Source of the DNA: a bacterium | Lineage (GTDB): Bacteria; Vulcanimicrobiota; Vulcanimicrobiia; Vulcanimicrobiales; SCRA01 | Assembly: GCA_004297985.1 (NCBI GenBank) | Contig: SCRA01000001.1 | Span: 1-52,134, forward strand | Reading direction: 5' to 3' | DNA length: 52,134 nucleotides | The notes under the pieces: model-generated | The model's input: the letters and a program-made list of their open reading frames with translations, nothing else | Databases searched by the model: none | Told to the model about the DNA's origin: nothing | Made by a program: the position numbers and the translations under genes | In this document: one piece after another, positions 17,401-23,685 of the stretch | Layout of the letters: each line of letters begins with the position of its first letter | Numbering within the stretch: position 1 is the first letter of the stretch

Positions 17401-17743
17401 CGCGGTATTTACAGGTCTTCCAGCGTGCGGGGTTGACGTGGAGCTGAAACGTTGCCGCCCCCTTTGGGCAGAGCGTTCCGCCGTTGATGGGTGAGGCGGG
17501 ATTGCCCTCGATGTCGATGATCGTGTTGCCGCGATGGTAGACGAGCGTGGCGCAGCCTACGGCGCAGTAAGGGCAGACGCTCGGCGTGACCTTGGCATCC
17601 GCAGTGCGAGGGCGCAACTCGCGCGAACGCTTGCTCATGGGATTGGGCAATATGCCGACGCGCTCGCGCAAGACATGAGCGGCACGGTCGAAGAGCTGTT
17701 GAAGACCGGCCCCGGATCCGAGTGTGTCCTTCCTGGTTGCCAT
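14474..17743 (-). CDS. fdhA: selenocysteine-containing formate dehydrogenase catalytic subunit
   Basis: One reading frame of 1089 residues interrupted by a single in-frame TGA (17156-17158), read here as selenocysteine at residue 196. The context NQARI-U-HSSTV..SFGRG matches the catalytic Sec site of FdnG/FdhF, and a bacterial SECIS follows. Cysteines 57, 60, 64 and 92 (CPYCAVGC..LCPKG) bind a [4Fe-4S] cluster, and the rest is the bis-MGD molybdo/tungsto-enzyme fold ending in a molydopterin-dinucleotide-binding domain. It oxidises formate to CO2, passing electrons to FdhB and NrfD. Start ATG 17743 has GGGGGG upstream; ATG 17639 is an alternative. Unlike FdnG I see no twin-arginine signal. Automated calling would split it into two genes, ending at 17156 and starting at 17143. 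Confidence 0.95.
17126..17158 (-). promoter_or_regulatory. bacterial SECIS element with the Sec TGA codon of fdhA
   Basis: Read on the minus strand: TGA (17158-17156), 11 nt, then GGTGCCTGGTCTAGGCACC (17144-17126). The last part folds into a perfect 7-bp stem, GGTGCCT/AGGCACC, with a GGTCT loop. The E. coli fdhF SECIS has the same 11-nt spacing and a GGTCT-containing apical loop, which SelB recognises. This both explains the stop and predicts SelA/SelB/SelC/SelD genes elsewhere in the genome; none lies in this window. Confidence 0.93.
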
Positions 17744-17855
17744 ACGATGATGCCCCCTGAAGAACGACTTGCAGCAAGGCCGAAAGTTCGATGCAGTGAA
17801 AGCGATCTCCCCGGCGAACTTCCATAAACATAAACTTCTCGCTGTGTGGAACATA

Positions 17856-18140
17856 ATGGGTGCAGATCGATCGGTGCGTCTCGAGCTCTACGGTATGGCT
17901 CGCTACCTCGTTGGCAAGGGCGTTCTCGATATCCCCGCGGAGTCGGCGGCGACGGTTGGAGCACTCTTGCGCGAGGCGGTGCGCCTCGCCCCCGCGCTGG
18001 TCGGGGCGGTATTGGAGGCCGACGGCACGCCGATCGCCCCGAACTACATCTTACTGGACGGGCGCGGCGCCGTCGCCTCCGGGGATGCGGTGAGCGACAA
18101 CGACCATCCCTGTCTGCTTGTGCTGGCCTCAGGGGGATAG
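17856..18140 (+). CDS. MoaD/ThiS-like ubiquitin-fold sulfur carrier
   Basis: A 94-residue beta-grasp protein that ends in the GG tail (LLVLASGG) which MoaD and ThiS proteins use to carry sulfur as a thiocarboxylate. The body has the RLELYGMARYLVG strand, a LLREAVRLAP helix and YILLDGRGAV, as in the family. It lies 6 nt before the AOR gene; MoaD-like genes commonly accompany AOR genes, so it may supply dithiolene sulfur for the tungstopterin or be a dedicated AOR partner (inference). It is divergent from fdhA; the AT-rich stretch at 17820-17855 probably holds both promoters. ATG 17856 is chosen over further in-frame extension, which lacks family similarity. Confidence 0.82.
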   Translation: MGADRSVRLELYGMARYLVGKGVLDIPAESAATVGALLREAVRLAPALVGAVLEADGTPIAPNYILLDGRGAVASGDAVSDNDHPCLLVLASGG

Positions 18141-18146
18141 CGTGCG

Positions 18147-19934
18147 GTGACGCCGCGCCTGCCGCGTGATCTGCTGGAGATCGACCTCAGCGAGCGGACG
18201 TGGTCGCGCAGCCGCCTTGCGGACGCCGTCTTCGACGCGGCGCCTGGGGGCACCGCGCTAGCGGTCCGCCTTCTTGACGAGCGGGTTGCCGGGCCGCTCG
18301 ACCCGCTCGGCGGGGAGAACCCGCTGTGCTTCGCGGCAGGCCCCTTCGCTGGGTCGCCCGTACCCGCGGCCACGAAACACGCGTTGGCCACGGTTTCGCC
18401 GCTGACAGGCTTGATCAACGATACGCTCTCCTCGAGCCACTGGTCGGCGGCACTGCGCCGCATGGGTTTGGCGGCGCTGGTAATCCGCGGTCGTGCCGAG
18501 GGGCTCACCGCACTGGTCATCGACGAGCGAAGCGTCGAGTTCCGTGATGCGACGGCGCTAGCGGGGACCTCGGCGGACGCGGCGGCCCGTGCACTGCGCC
18601 GCGAGCTCGGCGACGTGCGTGCGCGCGTCTGCGCCATCGGGCCCGCTGGGGAACGCCTCGTGCGCTTTTCCGTCGTTGAGAACGACGGGCGCCAAGCGGG
18701 GCGCGGCGGCGCCGGCGCCGTTTTCGGCGCCAAGGCGCTCAAAGCGATCGTACTGCGCGGAGGCGGCGAGGTTCCCGTAGCCGATCCCGAGGCGATGATG
18801 CGTCTGGCGCGCCGCCTGCGCGAGCGCGCGCTGGGGCCAAAGACGGCGAAGTACCGGGTGTTGGGCACGGGCGCCAACATGCGCGTTCTCGATCGCATGG
18901 GCCTGCTCCCCACGCGCAACTTCAGCGCGGCCCGCTTCGAGGGCACGGAGCGCGTGACGCCGGAGCGCGCGCGCGAGTCGCCCGAGAGCTACGTCGAGTA
19001 TCGTGCCGGCTGCGCGAACTGTCCCGTGCAGTGCGAGCACCGCTACGTGCGGCGCGACGGCGATCGCCGCCACGCCGCCGCCAGCGAGTACGAGTCGACC
19101 TGGGCGTTCGGCCCCAACTGCGGCGTCGACGACCTCGATGCTGTGCTCGACGCCGTCGATCGCTGCGATCGCTACGGTCTCGATACCATCTCCACCGGCG
19201 GCGTCATCGCCTGGACGATGGAGTGCGTCGAGCGCGGCATCTTGAGCGCGCGGCGCGTGGGCATCGACGCGCGCTTCGGCGATGCGCGCGCGATGCTGGC
19301 GTTGATCGATGCCATCGCAGCCGCCGAAGGCTTCGGCGCGCTGTTGGCACGCGGGGTACGCGCCGCTGCCGCCGAGGTAGGCGGCGGGAGCGAACGCTTC
19401 GCCATGCATTGCAAGGGCTTGGAGATGCCCGGGTACGAGCCGCGTGGTCTACCCACGTATGCGTTGGGGTTGGCCGTCTGCACGCGCGGTGCGTGCCACA
19501 ACAGGGCGGCGACCTACGATCTCGATCTGCGCCGCCCTACGGCATCGTACACGCCGGACGAGCGCGCGCGGGCCTGCATCGACCAAGAGGATTATGCCGC
19601 GGCATGGGACACGCTGCTGCTGTGCAAGTTCGTGCGCGACTGCTTCGACGATTTCTGGAGCGAGGCTGCGGAGCTGCTCGCGGCCGCCGTCGGCGGTACC
19701 TGGGATGCGGCGAACCTGCGCGCCGTCGCTGCCGAGAGCTGGGCGCGTAAGCGCTCGATCAACGCGCGCTTGGGATGGCGGCCAGAGGACGATGTGCTGC
19801 CCGCGCGCCTGTTCGAGGATGCGCTGCACGGCGGGCCGGCGGCGGGCCTGCGCCTCGAATCCGCAACGCTCGAGGCGTTGAAGAAGGCCTACGCGCGCGG
19901 GCGCGCCAAGTACGCGGCCGCAGTGGTGCTTTGA
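18147..19934 (+). CDS. aldehyde:ferredoxin oxidoreductase family tungstoenzyme
   Basis: A 595-residue member of the AOR family, close to the usual ~600. The N-terminal domain begins with LLEIDLSERTW and includes the pterin-binding region (GPFAGSPVPAATKHA, SSSHWSAALRRMG). The [4Fe-4S] ligands are C289, C292 and C296 (CANCPVQC), with the fourth cysteine in LLLCKF near residue 495. Domains 2 and 3 show EYESTWAFGPNCG and GLEMPGYEPRG. Family enzymes oxidise aldehydes to acids, or run in reverse, with ferredoxin and a tungsten bis-pterin. The substrate is not predictable. The start is GTG 18147, just after the MoaD-like stop. Confidence 0.92.
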   Translation: MTPRLPRDLLEIDLSERTWSRSRLADAVFDAAPGGTALAVRLLDERVAGPLDPLGGENPLCFAAGPFAGSPVPAATKHALATVSPLTGLINDTLSSSHWSAALRRMGLAALVIRGRAEGLTALVIDERSVEFRDATALAGTSADAAARALRRELGDVRARVCAIGPAGERLVRFSVVENDGRQAGRGGAGAVFGAKALKAIVLRGGGEVPVADPEAMMRLARRLRERALGPKTAKYRVLGTGANMRVLDRMGLLPTRNFSAARFEGTERVTPERARESPESYVEYRAGCANCPVQCEHRYVRRDGDRRHAAASEYESTWAFGPNCGVDDLDAVLDAVDRCDRYGLDTISTGGVIAWTMECVERGILSARRVGIDARFGDARAMLALIDAIAAAEGFGALLARGVRAAAAEVGGGSERFAMHCKGLEMPGYEPRGLPTYALGLAVCTRGACHNRAATYDLDLRRPTASYTPDERARACIDQEDYAAAWDTLLLCKFVRDCFDDFWSEAAELLAAAVGGTWDAANLRAVAAESWARKRSINARLGWRPEDDVLPARLFEDALHGGPAAGLRLESATLEALKKAYARGRAKYAAAVVL

Positions 19935-19950
19935 TCGCAGTCAGGAGGCC

Positions 19951-20637
19951 GTGCGGCTCGTGCGCCATAGGTCGGGAAACGGCCGCCCCAATCGTGAGCC
20001 GGTCCACAATCGCCGGCGTTTCGCGCGCCTGCGCAAGCCCTTTCAAGCGGTCTATTTTCCCACGCAGGAGGTGCGCGTCCCGGCTGTCGGCCTCGACTTC
20101 AGCGGGGGCGGCTTCTGCCTGTTGACGCAAGAGCCGTTGCCCCAGGGCAGCGAGCTGTTGAACGCGGCGGTCCTGATCGGAGAGCGCCCCGTGCCCGTCT
20201 CCGGCGTCGTCCGCTGGCGCGACACGGTCTTGTATCGCGGACGGCGGCACTATCGCTACGGCTTGAAGTTTACCGCCATCAACGACGCGGACTGGGAGCA
20301 CATCATGCAGGCCTCCGCCGAGGGCGAGAAAGACGGCAACGCCTTCGCGACGGGGAACACGCTGACCAGCAGCCAGCGCGACATGCTGGTACCCTACCTC
20401 GTTCAGCGGCGCGTGGTCGAGTTGCTCGTCCGCGCGGGGCGGCTCGATCAACCGCGCTCGAGCGGCGTCGCGCCCGTGCAGTACCGCCTGGAAGGCTACA
20501 TGATGCGTCAGGGCGTCCCATACCTGCGCTTGACGGTACGCTCCAAGCGCACCGTCTTCGCCACGGCCTCCGAGTTCGCCACGAAGCTGTTGGTGCCGAT
20601 CGACGGTCCGCGCGCTGCACCGATTCTCGTGAGCTAA
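19951..20637 (+). CDS. PilZ domain protein (c-di-GMP receptor candidate)
   Basis: A 228-residue cytoplasmic protein. The PilZ pattern is visible: RRRFARLRKPFQAVYF supplies the arginine-rich switch, then the VGLDFSGGGFCL strand (the D.S.GG motif) around residues 46-57, and VSGVVRWRD..YRYGLKFTAI. Such domains bind c-di-GMP and change partner proteins, often in motility or pilus control. The C-terminal ~120 residues show no domain I recognise. The gene is 16 nt after AOR on the same strand, with AGGAGG at 19943-19948; the short spacing to GTG 19951 leaves GTG 19960 as an alternative start. A diguanylate cyclase lies 1.4 kb further on. Confidence 0.87.
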   Translation: MRLVRHRSGNGRPNREPVHNRRRFARLRKPFQAVYFPTQEVRVPAVGLDFSGGGFCLLTQEPLPQGSELLNAAVLIGERPVPVSGVVRWRDTVLYRGRRHYRYGLKFTAINDADWEHIMQASAEGEKDGNAFATGNTLTSSQRDMLVPYLVQRRVVELLVRAGRLDQPRSSGVAPVQYRLEGYMMRQGVPYLRLTVRSKRTVFATASEFATKLLVPIDGPRAAPILVS

Positions 20638-20646
20638 TTCGGAGCG

Positions 20647-22068
20647 CTAGCGGCGCGCAACGTCGATCACCGCGCCCGCCTGCACCAGCGCCGTGCGCAG
20701 CCGGCGCATCAACCTGATGCGCAAGGCAATCTTCGAGAAATCGACGTCGTGGTGCAGGGCCAGCGCGGCAGCGATGCCGGCCGCCTCGCCCTCCTCGACG
20801 GTGGTGGGAATGATCCGCGCGCTGCCGGCGGCCACGTGCGTCGCCGAGATCGCCGGACCGGCTACCAGCAAGTTGTCGAAGCCGTACGGCACCATCGCGC
20901 GAAACGGGACGCCGTAGACGTGGCGCACGGGTGCGTAGGCGGGCGGCTCCCCGATGTACGTGGGATGAATGTCCAGTGGGTATGAGGCCAGGCCGATGGT
21001 GTCGTACGGGATGCGGCCATGCCAGATGTCGTCGGCAGTGAGCATCGTCAGCCCCAACACGTGGCGCGTCTCGCGAATGTAGAGGTCATCGGCGAACGCC
21101 GCGAGGCGCGCGTGCGCGAAGCCTGGGACGCGCTCGCGCAGGAACGGCATCAGGTGAAGGATTTCGGCGCGCGCGATCGCCGTGCCCTCGGCCACCGACT
21201 GGGGGTCACGACCGTCGACGCCCACCACGTCGACGGCATTGACGGTGACGCGTCCGCTTGGCTCGCGCCCTAAGTTGAGATCGCGCGCGATGACGCGGGG
21301 CGAAAGCGGCTCATAGGAGCGCAGGAGGCGCGTATAGCCCCACAGCTTCTTCTCGGTGACGCCTCCCGTACCGTAGCGCTCCTCGTCGTAGGAGCGTGCC
21401 GCCGTGTGCCAGTCCACGCCGTCGACGGCGAACATCAGGGTCGCCGCCTGCATCTTCGTGTCGAGCCCGGTGTCCTGACGCCCCACGTCGTAGCGTGCAC
21501 CCGCCAACGCCGCGAGATCCCCCCCGTCGGTAGCGTCGATCACGATTGGAGCGCGAAGCGAGAAGCGCGCTCCGCTGCGCTGATCGCCGAAGGTGACCTC
21601 GGTGACGCGTCGATCGAGCGGGTTCCCGGTGACGTCGGCGGAGAGCGCCGCCGTGTCCAGACGAAGCGTGATCTCGGGATACGAGTCGACCAGGCGCAGG
21701 AAGGCCGCCTCAGCGGCTTGCGGATCGAAGGCCTCGCCCAACTGCTCGTAGATCTCACGGAAGATACCCCCTTCGATGCGCGCGCCGTCGGGAGACTTAT
21801 TGAGATCCCACTGGTCCATCATGGCGCCGGTGAGCACGCCGCCGAGGTAGGGGCGGTCGCAGACCAGCTCTACACGCAGACCCTTACGGGCGGCGGCCAC
21901 AGCGGCGGCGATTCCCGCCGGCGTCCCCCCGACCACGAGCACCTGGACCGCTCGCACCGGATCGGCGGCGTGGAGGGCGTGCTGGGCCGTGGCACTCGCC
22001 CGTAGGGGGAGGGCCGGGAGCGTGAGCGCAAGCAGGGCGGCGAGGGCCGCGAGGCGCGGTCGGATCAT
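20647..22068 (-). CDS. secreted FAD-dependent oxidoreductase (PF12831 type)
   Basis: A 473-residue protein with a signal peptide (residues ~1-26, hydrophobic LAALAALLALTLPALPLRA) followed by a Rossmann FAD site, VLVVGGTPAGIAAAVAAARKG. Later elements fit the FAD_oxidored family: LGGVLTGAMMDQWD, VIDATDGGDLAALAG and GFDNLLVAGPAISATHVA near the C-terminus. The family acts on unknown, often carbohydrate- or polyol-like substrates; no substrate can be assigned. ATG 22068 overlaps the stop of the GGDEF gene by 4 nt (ATGA), so the two are translationally coupled, an uncommon pairing. It converges with the PilZ gene. Confidence 0.87.
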   Translation of the reverse strand: MIRPRLAALAALLALTLPALPLRASATAQHALHAADPVRAVQVLVVGGTPAGIAAAVAAARKGLRVELVCDRPYLGGVLTGAMMDQWDLNKSPDGARIEGGIFREIYEQLGEAFDPQAAEAAFLRLVDSYPEITLRLDTAALSADVTGNPLDRRVTEVTFGDQRSGARFSLRAPIVIDATDGGDLAALAGARYDVGRQDTGLDTKMQAATLMFAVDGVDWHTAARSYDEERYGTGGVTEKKLWGYTRLLRSYEPLSPRVIARDLNLGREPSGRVTVNAVDVVGVDGRDPQSVAEGTAIARAEILHLMPFLRERVPGFAHARLAAFADDLYIRETRHVLGLTMLTADDIWHGRIPYDTIGLASYPLDIHPTYIGEPPAYAPVRHVYGVPFRAMVPYGFDNLLVAGPAISATHVAAGSARIIPTTVEEGEAAGIAAALALHHDVDFSKIALRIRLMRRLRTALVQAGAVIDVARR

Positions 22069-23150
22069 CCGACGGGCAGTGCGACGGCGCAACGATTCTT
22101 CCCCCCAACTTTGGCACGGTAGAGTGCGCCGTCGGCCGCCAGAAAGAGCCCTTGCTCGTCTGCGGCGTTGACGGGGTAGACGGCGAGACCCGCCGAGGCG
22201 CCGATACCCCGGGCGTTGAGTGCCGCCAGCACGCGCTCCACGGCGCGCATGCCGGCTTTGGCGCGAGTCTGAGGCATGACCAGGACGAACTCGTCGCCGG
22301 CGTAACGAGCCACGATATCGCTCGCGCGCGCCGTTGCCTTGAGCGTCTCGGCGAACGTGCGCAGGGCGGCATCGCCCGCCGCGTGGCCGCGGGAATCGTT
22401 GATCCGCTTGAGGTCGTCGAGGTCCATGATCACGAAGCAGAGCGGCTGACTGTGCCGCTTGGCGACCGCCAGCGCGTGCTCCATCCGGTCGTGGAGGCGG
22501 CGGGCATTAGCTAGACCCGTCAGATGGTCGACCATAGCGAGCCGCTTGGTCTCCTGAAAGAGGCGGGCCGACTCGACGGCCATCGCCGCCTGCGAGGCGA
22601 AGTCGAGCAGTACCCGTACCGAGTCGTCGGTGATCTCCTTGTCCAGCCCGTCGACGAAGATGACGCCGCGGATCGCCTCGCGTGCTACCAGGGGCACGAG
22701 GCAGAAGGTGCTGCCATCGGTCAGCGGCGGGAGGCTGGTCTGGGCCACGAAGAGCTCGAACTCGCCGGTGGCCACGGCCAGAAGCGGGGAGCTCGGCTCG
22801 AGATCGAGCATTTGGGGGCGGGGAAATTGAGTGACCCTGCCATCGGGCTCGGTCGCCATGCGCGGGGTCACGATCGCACCTTCCACGTCCAGCAGTACGA
22901 CGCGCTGGTAGCCAAGCGCTTCGCGAATGCCGCGCATCACCATCGAGAGAATGTCGTCCAGCTCGATGGTGGAGTTGATGGCGGAGAAGACTTGCTGAAG
23001 AATGAAGAGTTCGCTGTTCTGCCGCGCAAGCTCGTCTCGTTCGGCTTCGACCATGGTTAGGTGCTCTCGAACGGACTCCAGCTCGCGTCGAAGCGCGTCC
23101 TCGCGGATACTCGATGCGTCGTTCAGCGGAGTCCCTCCATGCTGCCCCAT
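22065..23150 (-). CDS. GAF-GGDEF diguanylate cyclase
   Basis: About 361 residues. A coiled-coil-like N-terminus (~14-50) leads into a GAF domain (~60-195), then a GGDEF domain (~205-360). The catalytic loop reads ARYAGDEF, a permitted AGDEF variant, preceded by MDLDDLKRINDSRGHAAGD. The inhibitory I-site RxxD is present as RASD, five residues before the loop, so product inhibition by c-di-GMP is expected. It makes c-di-GMP from two GTP. The frame stays open to 23378 and would add a hydrophobic segment (possible membrane helix); I prefer ATG 23150 because codon bias weakens upstream, but a membrane-anchored form is possible. Confidence 0.88.
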   Translation of the reverse strand: MGQHGGTPLNDASSIREDALRRELESVREHLTMVEAERDELARQNSELFILQQVFSAINSTIELDDILSMVMRGIREALGYQRVVLLDVEGAIVTPRMATEPDGRVTQFPRPQMLDLEPSSPLLAVATGEFELFVAQTSLPPLTDGSTFCLVPLVAREAIRGVIFVDGLDKEITDDSVRVLLDFASQAAMAVESARLFQETKRLAMVDHLTGLANARRLHDRMEHALAVAKRHSQPLCFVIMDLDDLKRINDSRGHAAGDAALRTFAETLKATARASDIVARYAGDEFVLVMPQTRAKAGMRAVERVLAALNARGIGASAGLAVYPVNAADEQGLFLAADGALYRAKVGGKNRCAVALPVG

Positions 23151-23438
23151 GCCTGCCCTGCCCGCCCGATTCGGCTCGCGAACAATCGGTGCCTCCGGAT
23201 AACGTAAGGCTACGGTAAGGGATTTCGGGGGGGCGGCCTGCTGCAGAGTACGCAGATCGTGAGTAATCCGCGCCACGATCGTCAACACGACGAGAGTGCA
23301 AGTGCAGGTCAACGCAACGATGCTGACGTCCACGCAGACCACTCTGCTGCAAACGGTCCAGGGGCTCGGCCCCAGCACGAATCGTGCCTAATGGTACATC
23401 TCGGCAGGAGCTAACGGCTCGTCGGCGCAGCCGCGACG

Positions 23439-23570
23439 GTGAACAACTCCGCGAGCGGCGTGGTGCTTGCAGCGGCTGGCGCGCGCGAGAGAACGCGAAG
23501 CAAGGTTGCGCGACGCGTCGTCAACAGCGCCGACGTGATCGCGCTCGAAGCCCTGCGCGTGCGCAATTAG
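23439..23570 (+). pseudogene. possible TnpB (IS200/IS605 OrfB) fragment
   Basis: A 43-codon stretch from GTG 23439 to TAG 23570. Its end reads RTRSKVARRVVNSADVIALEALRVRN, shortened here from a longer run; the ADVIALEALRVRN part resembles the RuvC-II region of TnpB proteins, where DVIALEDLRVRN-like strings carry the catalytic glutamate. Nothing else of TnpB is recognisable nearby, so it would be a decayed scrap. The match is short and could be chance. Confidence 0.3.
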
Positions 23571-23644
23571 GTGTCACGGGCGACGCGCCGAACATCCAGT
23601 TCAACCTGCGTCTCCCGATCAAGTTCCAACGTAACGGCCGCTAG
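23571..23644 (+). other. orphan coding-like tail in the dnaE upstream region
   Basis: The gap from the GGDEF gene to dnaE (23151-23684) holds no intact gene. Besides the possible TnpB scrap, the 70 bases before TAG 23644 read in one frame as GDAPNIQFNLRLPIKFQRNGR, with high-GC third positions and alternating residues like a terminal beta-strand. It may be the leftover C-terminus of a lost gene. Confidence 0.25.
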
Positions 23645-23667
23645 CCCAGGGCTGTGCGGCGGCGGCG

Positions 23668-23685
23668 TGGTAATATAGGCCGCCG
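23668..23685 (+). promoter_or_regulatory. possible extended -10 promoter directly before dnaE
   Basis: TGGTAATAT (23668-23676) fits an extended -10 box in very GC-rich surroundings. Transcription would then begin about 7-9 nt later, at or next to the GTG of dnaE (23685). This would give a leaderless mRNA, in line with the lack of a Shine-Dalgarno sequence there. No -35 box is visible. Confidence 0.4.
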
